NCBI GenBank assembly: GCA_963804825.1
Contig: CAWDRV010000003.1
Coordinates: 372,001 to 436,000 of the forward strand
Direction of reading: 5' to 3'
Source: JBKQVT01 sp963804825
Lineage (GTDB): Bacteria > Planctomycetota > Planctomycetia > Pirellulales > Thermoguttaceae
DNA: 64,000 nucleotides
In this document: one piece after another, positions 39,070-49,143 of the stretch
Position numbering within the stretch: the stretch's first letter is position 1
How the letters are laid out: the number at the start of each line of letters is the position of its first letter
Translations under genes and position numbers: made by a program
Notes under the pieces: model-generated
Seen by the model: the letters and a program-made list of their open reading frames with translations, nothing else
The model's database searches: none
What the model was told of the DNA's origin: nothing

Positions 39070-40666
39070 TTAGTTCGGGCGGACGGGCGCCGGAGGCATT
39101 TCCGACGACGGCGGCGGGAGCGGAGCCGTGGGCGGTTCGGAAATAACGGGCGGCGCAGCTTGAGGCTGGCCCGAAGGAACCGGGGCCGCCTGTGCCTCGC
39201 CGGGCGGAACTTGCCAGCCGCCGCCCAGGGCCCGGTACACTTGGATCAATCCCTGGGCGATCTCTCCGTGCGATTGGGCCTGCAGGTCTTGCTGCTGGAC
39301 CAGGTTCTGCTCGATCAGCGCCACGCGGTTGAAATCGGCCGCTCCGCTCTGATAGTCCTTGGCAATGAGCTCGACCGCCAGGTGCGCGCTGACCACGCTT
39401 CGTGAGGAGCATCAGGGTGCGCTCCTGGGCGCTGAAGAACATCGCCAGTCCGTCCTCCGCTTCCGCGTTGGCCCGCAACACCGTCTCCTGGTAGGCGGCC
39501 ACCCGCGCCTGGAACCGGGCCTCCTGCATCCGCATGTTGTTGCGAATGCGCCCGTAGTTCAGAATGTTCCATTGAAACACCGGACCGATGTTGCCCGTCA
39601 GCGCGGAGCTTGTTAAAAGCTGGCTCAGGCGATCCGATTCGACGCCGATGGTGCCGTTGATGGCGAACATCGGGTACAACTCCGCCTCGGCGATGCCGAT
39701 CTGCTCCCCCTGCGCCAGCGCCAAGCGTTCGGCGCGCTGAACGTCCGGTCGGCGACGCAACAGGTCGGCCGGAATTCCGATGGCGATGACCGCGGACGCC
39801 GACGGAATCGGGCCGACGCCCAGTTCCTTCTCCAAGGCCGTCGGCGACTGGCCCAGCAACACGCACAACCGGTCGCAGGCTTGCCGCATCGCCAGCTTCA
39901 ATTGAGGAATCTGCGCTTCGGTTTGGGCCAGGTTGCTGCGGGCCTGGTGACAGTCCACGGCGCTCTTGCTGCCCGCCTTCAGACGCCGCTCCGCGACGGC
40001 AAGCAACCTCGCCTGCAATGCCACGTTGGCCCGCACGTATTCTATCCGCTGCTGGAGGGTGCGAACTTGGACGTAATTCGAGGCCACGTCTCCCAGAAGC
40101 GTCACCAGCACTTGGTTATAGTTGGCGCAGGAAGCCTCTAAGCTATGCTCGGCGGCCGTGACCGCTCGGCGGAACCGGCCCCAGAAATCGAGTTCCCAGG
40201 AGAGATTGAAGCCCAAGGCCCGTATCGTTGAAGAACTGGGCGGCCGTCCCCGGCGAACTGTTGGCCACCTGGCTGGCGGCCCCGCGCTGGTACCCGCCGA
40301 GCAGCGCTTTGCGATTGCGGGAAGAGGTTGCCGCGGGTCATCCCAAGCTCCGCCCTCGCTTCCAGCACCCGGAACCCCGCCTCACGCAACGACAGGTTCT
40401 GCGAGTAGGCGTCGGCGATCAGCCGGTTGAGCACCGGGTCCTGGAACACGGTCCACCACTGCTCCACTTGCGCACGAATCCTCACGCACGCGGACATCGC
40501 CCTCGTCGATCCAATGTGGCGCCGTCGAACCGGCCGGAACGCACGGGTTCGGCCCCACCTTGAAGCCGTTGTTGATGTAGTCGCGCGGGCACGTGCATCC
40601 GCTGAGGGAAACAAGGATGACCGCCAAGATCGACGCTTCCGTGCGAAGCCAAGCCGCTCGAATCAT
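39070..40666 (-). CDS. TolC/OprM-type outer-membrane efflux lipoprotein, frameshifted
   Basis: NodT-family outer-membrane factor. The start at 40666 gives a lipoprotein signal with lipobox LSGC (about residues 21-24). Then come WWTVFQDPVLNRLIADAYSQ and NLSLREAGFRVLEARAEL (first OEP repeat), FNLSWELDFWGRFRRAVTAA, RRRPDVQRAERLALAQGEQI and FQWNILNYGRIRNNMRMQEA. The last 108 residues end in a Pro-rich tail (PPTAPLPPPSSEMPPAPVRPN region). Shifts near 40490, 40215 and 39400. About 530 residues. It converges on MacB with 31 bases between stops, so it is transcribed separately but very likely forms the exit channel for the MacAB pair. Confidence 0.83.
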
Positions 40667-41000
40667 CTTCCTCTCCCCCTAGTGACGGGCATACGTGATC
40701 GCGCAAAGGTTGTGCAAACCACAACCCCTGACGGCCGTCCTATCCGGGCTGCGCCCCCTTGACGCTTATGCTGGCCCGGCCGGTCGCAATTCAGGCACGA
40801 TCGCTATATCTGTCTGTTCGGCTCCAATCGGGAAACTCGTTGTAGCGAGACTACTCATTCTTATCGCGCCCCTCCATCTGCTACGACGTCTACATTCGGA
40901 TCATTCGGCAAATCCCTACCGACCCGCAAACTCCAGGGTGAACCCGAGAATTGGACGACGACTTCGCCCGCCTTGCGGTTACCTGTACCGTTTGATTTTG

Positions 41001-41058
41001 GGTGGCACGGGCATCTTGCCCGTGTTTTCCCAGCACTGGCGAAACGCCAGTGCCACCC
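41001..41058. repeat. Nested palindromic element in an otherwise empty 711-base gap
   Basis: Outer arms GGTGGCAC / GTGCCACC enclose two perfect hairpins, CACGGGCA-TCTT-GCCCGTG and CACTGGC-GAAAC-GCCAGTG. The rest of the gap 40667-41377 shows no gene I can support; short frames there have no recognisable content. Confidence 0.6.
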
Positions 41059-41377
41059 GATTACATTACACTTATCTCAAAAACGCCCTTAGCCCGCATT
41101 TCTTACCACATCGCCCCCGTTGGCCGTCCTCGACCGGCGGGGGGGGTGATGATCTTGCCTCCGACCGGCCGGAAACCGCAGCGCCAAGTAACCGTTTTCC
41201 TGCCATCGCAGGTCGATCCGCCCGTCGCGGCGGCATCCACTCTGCCGGCCCAGTTCCCAATTTCTCGCGTCGCGGCGGTTCCGGGCGGTTGCCTGTTCAA
41301 GCCATTTGCCTGAGAATATGGGCTGGGAAGACCAAGGGAAACCACAAGGCCGGACCACCCGGCGAAGGAGGTGAGAC

Positions 41378-42298
41378 ATGAAACGGACATGGGTCGGTGT
41401 CATCGGACTGGCGGTCATACTGGCATGGGCAAGTGCGGCGACCTCGCAGCAACGGCCGCAGCGGCCGACGCCGCCGCCGCTGCCGACGGGCGTCAAGGCG
41501 CTGCGGGACCTCCCGTACGTCGCCAACGGCCACCCGCGGAACCGATTGGACCTCTATCTGCCCGAAAAGCCCAAAGGCCGGCTCCCGGTGGTCGTCTGGA
41601 TTCACGGCGGGGCGTGGCGGGCGGGCAGCAAGGAAAGTTGCCCCGCCCTGCCGCTGGCCGCCAAGGGCTACGCCGTGGCCAGCATCAACTACCGCTTCAG
41701 TCAGCACGCCGTCTTCCCCGCGCAAATCGAGGACTGCAAGGCCGCGATCCGCTGGCTGCGGGCCAACGCCAAGAAGTATCAACTCGACCCCGACCACATC
41801 GGCGTCTGGGGGGCTTCTGCCGGCGGTCATCTGGTCGCTTTGCTCGGCACCGCCGGCGGCGTGAAGGACTTCGAAGGCAAGGGCGGCAACCTCGACCAGT
41901 CCAGCCGCGTCCAATGCGTCGTCGATTGGTTCGGACCCACCGAACTCATGACGATGGGCAAGCAGGCGGACAAGCCGGGCACCCCCGTGGCCAGCCTGAT
42001 TGGCGGGCCGGTCCAGGACAACAAGGAGAAGGCCCGCGTGGCCAGTCCCGTCACCTACGTCAGCAAGGATTCCGCGCCCTTCCTCATCATGCACGGCGAC
42101 CGGGACAACGTCGTGCCGTTGCAGCAGAGCGAGTTGCTCGCCCGGCTGCTCAAGACGGCCGGCGTCGAGGTCCAACTCCAGGTTGTCAAAGGCAACGGGC
42201 ACGGCGGCCCCGGGTTCACCACCCCCGAGAGCCACAAACTCATCGAGGACTTCTTTGCCAAGCACCTTGGCGGAGGCCAGGCCACGGGCAAGCCGTGA
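41378..42298 (+). CDS. Secreted alpha/beta-hydrolase (esterase/lipase-like)
   Basis: 306 residues with a signal peptide (MKRTWVGVIGLAVILAWASA). The oxyanion motif HGGAWRAGSK and nucleophile elbow GASAGG (S147) belong to the hormone-sensitive-lipase/BD-FAE-like group. The acid is in MHGDRDNVV and the histidine in GNGHGGPGF. Such enzymes deacetylate or de-esterify small esters, often on plant polysaccharides; the exact substrate is unknown. The start is certain: a full anti-Shine-Dalgarno match AAGGAGGTGA lies at 41365-41374. The frame is intact. Not obviously linked to the synthase cluster, being separated from it by the convergent efflux gene and a 711-base gap. Confidence 0.83.
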   Translation: MKRTWVGVIGLAVILAWASAATSQQRPQRPTPPPLPTGVKALRDLPYVANGHPRNRLDLYLPEKPKGRLPVVVWIHGGAWRAGSKESCPALPLAAKGYAVASINYRFSQHAVFPAQIEDCKAAIRWLRANAKKYQLDPDHIGVWGASAGGHLVALLGTAGGVKDFEGKGGNLDQSSRVQCVVDWFGPTELMTMGKQADKPGTPVASLIGGPVQDNKEKARVASPVTYVSKDSAPFLIMHGDRDNVVPLQQSELLARLLKTAGVEVQLQVVKGNGHGGPGFTTPESHKLIEDFFAKHLGGGQATGKP

Positions 42299-42399
42299 CG
42301 CGCTGAGCGTATCGGGATTGCACCGAGGCCGGTCCTTTGCCGGCCGGGGGCGAAGAAGGGCGATTCTTCCGAAGATTCCTCTTCCGCCGCGCAGATTTT

Positions 42400-42428
42400 T
42401 TGACATGCCGCTAGCGGACGGTTATACT
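42400..42428 (+). promoter_or_regulatory. Near-consensus sigma70 promoter
   Basis: TTGACA (42400-42405), 17 bases, TATACT (42423-42428): eleven of twelve consensus positions at ideal spacing. Transcription would start near 42435, about 58 bases before the ATG of the PEP-CTERM gene; GGAGG follows in the leader. Confidence 0.75.
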
Positions 42429-42492
42429 GAACCCGTCCGATTGCTGTAAGCCGCATTGGGGAGGCGCTCGCGCCGCGACAGGAGGAACAAAA

Positions 42493-43707
42493 ATGAACCG
42501 CTGCACAACAGTGCTTCTGGCGCTGCTTGCCGTCGCGGCGTCGTCCGCGGCCGATGGGCAGACGTTCACTGTCCTGGGCTCGTTCAACGGCGCCAACGGC
42601 GCAACTCCGTATGGCAGTCTGACGCTCAGCGGCTCGACGCTGTACGGGATGACAAACGCAGGCGGCGTCAGCGGCGCGGGCAACGTATTCAGCATCAACA
42701 CGGACGGCAGCGGATTGCAAAACCTGCTCTCGTTCAGCGGTGGGAGCGACGGCAACAGCCCCGAGGGCAGTTTGACGATCAGCGGATCAACGCTGTACGG
42801 GATGACGATTGCGGGCGGGACCAACGGTTATGGCAACGTTTTTAGCGTCAACACGGATGGCAGCGGGTTCCAAAATCTTTACTCGTTCAACGGTACCGAC
42901 GGCCGAAGCCCAGGGGTCAGTTTGACGCTTAGTGGGTCAACGCTTTACGGGATGACCAGGGCCGGCGGGACCAGTAATTTGGGAACGGTATTCAGCATCA
43001 ACACGGACGGCACCGGCTTTCAAAGCCTGTTCTCGTTCAGCGGCTCAAATGGCGAAAATTCCAACGGCAGTTTGACACTCAGCGGCTCCACCCTCTACGG
43101 GACGACGGCTGGGTTAATCGCCGCAAGCCACGGCACCATTTTCAGCATCAACACGGACGGCAGCGGCTTCCGAAACCTAGTCTCGTTCACCGGGCCCGGT
43201 GGCGCATATACGGGCGGAAATCCCGGGCTCAATGTGACGCTCAGCGGCTCAACCCTGTATGGGATAACCATGGAGGGCGGGCCGATGTCGTTCGGCGACG
43301 GCACCATTTTCAGCGTCAACACGGACGGCACCGACTTCAAAAGCCTGCTCTCGTTTAACGACGCCAATGGCATAATTCCCGTTGGCGGTTTGACGCTCGT
43401 CGGCTCAACCCTCTACGGCGTGACAAATCTTGGCGGCGAAAACGATGTGGGCACGATCTTCAGCGTCAACACGGACGGCGGCGGGTACCAAACCCTGTTT
43501 TCCTTCGGCGGCGTCAACGGCGAATGGCCTTCTGGCGAGTTAACGCTCGTCGGCTCAACGTTGTACGGCACGACATCGGCCGGCGGCGATAACGGCGACG
43601 GCGTTGTCTTTTCGTTAACTATCCCCGAGCCATCCACCTTCGTGATGCTGTTCGCCGCCGCCGTCGCTCTTTTCGGCTACGCCCGGCGCAAGCCAGCCTT
43701 CGCGTAG
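42493..43707 (+). CDS. GloVer-repeat protein with PEP-CTERM sorting signal
   Basis: 404 residues. Signal peptide (MNRCTTVLLALLAVAASSAA) followed by about eight repeats of roughly 44 residues containing LTLSGSTLYGMT..GG and NVFSINTDGSG..NLLSF, the GloVer choice-of-anchor repeat expected to fold as a beta-propeller. The C-terminus is PEPSTFVMLFAAAVALFGYA with an Arg-Arg-Lys end, a PEP-CTERM signal recognised by exosortase for export and surface attachment. The function of the repeats is not known. The frame is intact despite repetitive DNA. It has its own strong promoter. Confidence 0.88.
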   Translation: MNRCTTVLLALLAVAASSAADGQTFTVLGSFNGANGATPYGSLTLSGSTLYGMTNAGGVSGAGNVFSINTDGSGLQNLLSFSGGSDGNSPEGSLTISGSTLYGMTIAGGTNGYGNVFSVNTDGSGFQNLYSFNGTDGRSPGVSLTLSGSTLYGMTRAGGTSNLGTVFSINTDGTGFQSLFSFSGSNGENSNGSLTLSGSTLYGTTAGLIAASHGTIFSINTDGSGFRNLVSFTGPGGAYTGGNPGLNVTLSGSTLYGITMEGGPMSFGDGTIFSVNTDGTDFKSLLSFNDANGIIPVGGLTLVGSTLYGVTNLGGENDVGTIFSVNTDGGGYQTLFSFGGVNGEWPSGELTLVGSTLYGTTSAGGDNGDGVVFSLTIPEPSTFVMLFAAAVALFGYARRKPAFA

Positions 43708-43897
43708 GATTTCCGCTGTCGAAGTCCTGTCTGTCGCACACGTTCCTCATCTGACCCTATCTTGGGGTTGATCGGTTGTAATTCTTTTGGTAATAAGCCT
43801 TTCCGTGGATTGCGTTTCCGGGAAAGGAGGAGCTATGACGTGAGCCAGCCTCGCGTCCCTCGGTCGGGATACAGTCCAACGAGAGAATCCCACGCTG

Positions 43898-45507
43898 ATG
43901 CAACTCTCCCCCAAAGCATCCAAACATGTCATGGCGGCCCTCGTGGTCCTCTACGGACTGGTCGCCGTCCGCTTCGGGGAACGCATTGCCGTGAACAACG
44001 GCTGCGGCTGGGACGGCGACGTTTATGCCAAGATCGCCGCAGACTTCCCCAACGCGGTGTTCGGAACGGGCGTGGACGGCTATCGCATTCAAAGGATCGT
44101 TCCCAGCGCGATCATCCATTACTCGCTCCGCCTGTTGGGACGTCCGACGCAGGAAACCAGGAACATCGTTCGCGCCTTTCAGATCTACAACCTCGCGCTC
44201 CTGGTGATGACCGTTTACTTGTGGAACGGCATCGTCCGCCGCCTTCCCTTGAGCACGCGCGGCGCATGGCTGGGGTTCATCGGGCTGATGTGCAGCTTCT
44301 CGGCGCTGAAGATGCCGTTCTACTACCCGGTGCTCACCGATACCACGGCATTGGCGATCGGCGCCATGCTTTTCTACGCGTTCCTTGCCGAGAACCGGGT
44401 CTTGATGTTCATCGCTGCGGCGCTGGGGGCGTTCACCTGGCCTGCGACGCTCTATCTGGCGCTGCCGTTGCTGTTGTTTCCGCCGAGCGCGGCCCGGCCC
44501 GCTGTCCCGCTGCGGCCGCGCCTTTCGCCGTGTTCGCCGCCCCGGCGACGGCGATGGCGGCGGTCGCGTTGTTCCGCTACTACGTGAAACACGACGTTTT
44601 GCCGTCAGGCGTGGAGCCGCCCTGGCCGTCGACGGCGCCTTTGGCGGCCGCGTGCGTCTTTGTCTACCTGGCGGCCGGCATGCGCTGGCTGCTCGATCGG
44701 AACATCCTCCAACGGCTATTGCGTCCGTACCGCGAGACGAGCATCGCCGGCGCGCTGCTTTGCGTGACCTTGGTGATACTCGTGAAACTGGCGCTGCGAT
44801 TCTGGCTTGTTCCGTCATCGCCCGGCATTTCGGTCAAGTCCTTCATCGCCGCAACGTGCATGTTGGCCCTGGCCAAGCCGGCCATCTTCTTCGTTGCCCA
44901 CGTCGTCTACTTCGGACCGATCGTAGTGGCGGCCGTCCTTCTTTGGCCCGAGGTCGCTCGGAACGTCCGCACGCTGGGACTGGGCGCGGTGTTGGCGGCA
45001 GTCCTGGCGCTTTTGATGGGCATGACTTCGGAGAGCCGGCATCTGGCGCCCTTCATTCCCCTGTTGGTTGCCATGACCATCCAGGCCATGGAACGGGCCT
45101 CGCTGTCCACCAGGCACGACGTGGTTTTCGTGCTGTTGGCCCTTTTCGTTTCGAAGGTCTGGCTGCCGATCAACGCCGGGCCTTTCCGCGGCGTGCCGGC
45201 CGAGTTCCCGGATCAGTTTTATTTCATGAACCAGGGTCCCTGGATGTCCGGCTTCTCCTATTTCGTCGAAGGCGCGGTCGTCCTCGGCGTGGCGATTGTG
45301 CTGGGAGGGTGGTACTGCCGCGGCTGCGCGCCGGCGTCGCTTGCGAAACCGCAAGCGAATAACGGGCCTTCCGGCAAGAACATGTTGGAAGGCGAACGAG
45401 ACACATGGGGCCGCCTCGGGTTCTCGCGTCACCGCCACCCTAGCACGCGGAATATTCCCTCGCGGCGTTTCACCTGGTCGGGCAGGGTCAGCAGGCGGTC
45501 GCGGTAG
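43898..45507 (+). CDS. Polytopic membrane protein of unknown function, frameshifted
   Basis: About 530 residues and 10-12 hydrophobic helices. The N-terminus MQLSPKASKHVMAALVVLYG leads to a loop with GWDGDVYAKIAADF. This layout of an early Asp-containing loop followed by many helices recalls GT-C-fold glycosyltransferases and other dolichyl-type mannosyltransferase relatives, but no diagnostic motif is certain. The frame breaks near 44510 and continues AVFAAPATAMAAVALFRYYV. The C-terminal end is unclear: the continuing frame runs to 45507 and overlaps the convergent gene by about 79 bases, and another frame stops at 45362. It begins after a purine-rich GAGAG leader. Confidence 0.6.
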
Positions 45508-48500
45508 ACGCTCAGCAGGATGCCCGTGCCGAAAATCACGGCGCCGCCGATAGCCATCCAAATGGCCGCGGTCTTCACGTTTTCCAACATGTTGACGTAC
45601 AGCACCAGCGTCACGAGGTAGATCGCCAGCAGCCCCGCCCCGGTGAGCGTGGTGGAACGGATCTGGAACATGAAGCCGGTGGCCAGCAGCAGCACGCCCG
45701 CCGCGAGCATGCCCAGCTCGTTGGGGGCGGAGAATTCCGGCACGCTCCGGTGCAGGACCACGGCAATCGCCAAGGGCGCGGCCACCAGCAAGGCGCCGGT
45801 CGCAAGGCTGAAGGAGACCATGTCCTCCTGCTTCTCCTGCTCGCGGTACCAGCCGACGTGGCCGGCCGCCAGCAGCCCAACGCCCGCCGCTATGGCGAAG
45901 ATCTCCAATTTCTCCCACATGCTCAAATGGCTCAGCACGTGGATGGCGAGGAACATCAGGGCGGCCTCGGTAATGGCCGTGACCACGTACCAGCGCCGCC
46001 AGGCGGGATGCCGGACCAGCCAGGCCGCCAACAGGCTCAGCGACCCCAAGGCCCCCAGCAAAATCACCAACGACCAATCCAGCGGAGGCAGGTCGGTTGG
46101 TAGGGCAGCCAGGCGGGTGGCCACGCGGCTCAAGGTCAGCAGGGCGGCGGCCACGAAGCTGAGCGACATCAGGGCGTTCGCGCAATCGAACGCCGGCCGG
46201 GGCCAACCGGGCACGCTCCCAGATCGCCAGGCGGTACCCGATCAACAGCACCAGCCCCGCCAGCGCGAACGTGAGCGTGTAGTATTCCGGGGCCACCTGC
46301 CAATACCGCAGCAATTGCCACGCGGCGCCGCAGGCGGTCGCCGTGCAAAGATACACGTTGACGCCCTGCTTGCGGAACAGGGCCATCAGGAGGTAGAACA
46401 CGGCGGCCTCGGCCGAGACCAATGCCAGCGAGAGGCACAGTCTCAGGCCGGCCACCGGCTCGACGGCGTGCGGCGGCGTCAGGCCGGCGGAGGCCGCCAG
46501 CACGGCCACGAGCATGACGGCCGTGGCGGTCTGGCCGGCCCACACCAAGGGGTTCTCCAGGGCACGCCCCCGATAAAGCCGCGCCGCGACGGCATAGAGG
46601 ATCGGAATGACCATGAGCACCGGCCCGAGGATGTCCCAGGTCTTCATGCCGAGGACCGAGAGGAGTCCCGCGGCGCCGACGAGCGTGGCCGCCGCCGTGC
46701 CGAAGATGTACGTCGCCGACAGCCAGGGGACGGTGTGCCGGTAAAGGTGGGCGCCGACGCGGCAGGCGACGGCCGTGATCAGCATGGCGAAGACGTACAG
46801 CCAGCCGACCGTGTAGGGCTGTCCGTCCGGCAACGGCCAGCCGACATACGTCGCCCGAAGGTGCAGCACGATGCCCAGCAGCACCGGCAGCGTGCTCAGC
46901 GCCAGTCCCAAGGGCATCCCGGCCTGCTGCAAGGGCTGGATGGAGAGCGCCAGCGAGTCGGCCCCCGCGCCGGGCGGAAGACTTTGCTGCCACCGGCTTG
47001 CCGAGGGGGCGAACAGGTTGGCGGCCAGCGCCGTCACGGCCAGGGCGATGATCGCCACTTCCGTCGTCATCGGCACCGGCAGCAGTTCGATCACCAGCAC
47101 TTCCGCCCACAGCAGCGTGCAGACGGCCAGGTAGATGTAAACGCCCACGCGGCGGACGATCAGGTCGGAATAGGTGTAGGCATAGGTTGCGGCCAGGACC
47201 AGGATCAGGGCGAGAATGCGCCCCCAATGTTCCGCGACCACGGCCGGCGGGCCGTGGTTCCACTTCTGGTAGAACTGTTGGAAGAAGGGCGCGTACAACC
47301 AGTCGCCGGCGATCTGGGCCCCGAGCAGCAGGAGCAGCCCGGCGGCCAACAGTCCGTGGCCCGACCAGAAGAAGGCCAGGCCGAATCGCTGGCGGGAGAA
47401 CGGGCCCTCGCCCACCGCGAACGCCCGTTCGGCGTGCAGGCAGACCAAGCCCAGGGCGACCAGCAGCGTGGAGGGGGCCGCGATCTCCCAGAACTTGCCC
47501 ATGTCGGCGAGCATCAACAGGCCGGTCATGGCCACGCCCCCGGCCAGCACGTAGACAAACAGCCGATCGCGGAGCACCCACGCCGAGGCGGCGTAGAGCA
47601 GGCTGCAGACCAGCGCCGCAACCCAGAGGTGCCCCTCGAGCCGAATCAGGTCATAGGCATGGTAGAAATAAAGGTTCAACGGCATGACCAGACATGCCAG
47701 CAGCGTCAGTGCGCGTCCGGCGGTCTGGTAGCGCGCTGCGCAGGGTGACGATCCAGCCGCCGCCCAGCAGCGCGGCGTTGCCCAGCCCCAAGGCCACGGC
47801 GACCACCGCGGCGTGCTTGAAGATTCCCAGGGTCGCCAGCCAGATGACCAGGCCCAGAACCAACAAGGCGCCGCCGAAACCGAGCAGCCATTGGATGCTG
47901 CGGGGATCGAGCAGGATCTCCCAGAGCGGCGGCCGCGGCGTGCGCGGCGGCGGGGGTTCGGCGGCGACGCGCGCCGCGGCCTGGCCTGCCGGGGTCCGAA
48001 TGGGCGGCGCGGCCGGAGCAGGCTTCACGCCCAGCCGATCCGCCGCGGCCTTCCCGGACACCTGGGGTCCGCCGGCCGTGCCCTCGTTGACGATGCGCGC
48101 CATGACGGGCTGACGTTGCTTCTCCAGGGCCGCGCGGAGAACCGCGATTCGCCCTTTTGCGTCATCCATGCGGGCGTGGGCCTGCGAGAGCGGCAGCCGC
48201 CGGCCTTCACAGTGCGACTTGATCATCATACAGGCGTAGCTCCAGTAGCGCAACTGCCGCACCTGAGAACCGGCGACCGGCACTCCGCACGCGGGACAGT
48301 GCGAGGGCGAACCGCAAAGTTCCGCACGGCACCTCCAGCAACGGTCGCGGGGCGGAAGTCCGATGCCTGTGGGAATCGGCTTGTCTTCGCGGGCCATCAA
48401 CTTCAGCCCTGCGCGAAGCTGGTTGTCGGCCTCCATGATCGCCGTAAACTGGGGTCTGCTGATCAAGCGGTCCCGATCCCAGTCCAAAATGCGGTCTTGC

Positions 48501-48628
48501 ACGAACTGAGCGGCCGTCAACAGGTCTTGCCATGCGGCCGAGGCGTGGCAGGAGGGGCAACCCTGGTCGACCGAGGGCAGGCTTTGACCGCAAACACCAC
48601 AGGCTGAACCGGTGGACGAGGTAGACAT
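45429..48628 (-). CDS. Large zinc-ribbon multi-pass membrane protein, frameshifted
   Basis: About 1,060 residues. The start at 48628 (MSTSSTGSACGVCGQSLPSV) has GGAGATG upstream. Two N-terminal CxxC zinc-ribbon pairs occur: CGVCG with CPSC, and CWRC with CPAC. A soluble linker of about 200 residues ends Pro-rich (AAEPPPPRTPRPPLW). Then 20 or more hydrophobic helices run to the C-terminus EGIFRVLGWR. Frames join near 47720 and 46205. I recognise no catalytic motif. Comparable proteins in this phylum are annotated only as hypothetical or DUF2157-like membrane proteins. Convergent with the previous gene. Confidence 0.65.
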
Positions 48629-49143
48629 GCGACATCTCCAGGCAAGGGAGTGGACGGCAGGCGCGCGCCCGCCCGCCGGGCGGAATCGGTTGCTCAGAAA
48701 ACGGCCTGGTCCCAGTCCTGAGCCCACAGGGGGCCGGTCTGCCTCAACCCCGTCCAGGTCCAAGGCGTCGAAGGACGCGACTTATAACGCGACACCGGCG
48801 TGGACGACGAAGCTTCTTCGAATCGATCGCACGTCCCGCGGTCGGTAACACGACCCAGGCACTTCACAACACGGCTTTTCCATTGGCATGGGCTGGACCG
48901 CCAAAAGGCCAGCCATGCCGGCCCCTCCGCGTTCGCGCCGCCAGATGGCCGAAACACGCCCCTGAGTATACCAAGGGCCCGAAGTGGGGAACATCCCCAG
49001 GTCTGCCGGCAAGCGACTTTGGCGGGGCGTCTCGATCAAGATTCGCGTCGCCGGCGTTGCGACAACCCCCTGGCAGGGATCGGCTGGTTCTTGCGCGCCC
49101 GCCACCCCGGACGTTGAGAATCGGTCGTTCTCCGGGCAAAGGC

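Noticed and set aside
43762..45507. Long plus-strand frame reaching into the convergent membrane protein gene as a true C-terminus
   Set aside because: The last 25 codons are Arg-rich and mirror the other gene's conserved end, so the real stop is probably earlier. I kept the coordinate but marked it uncertain.
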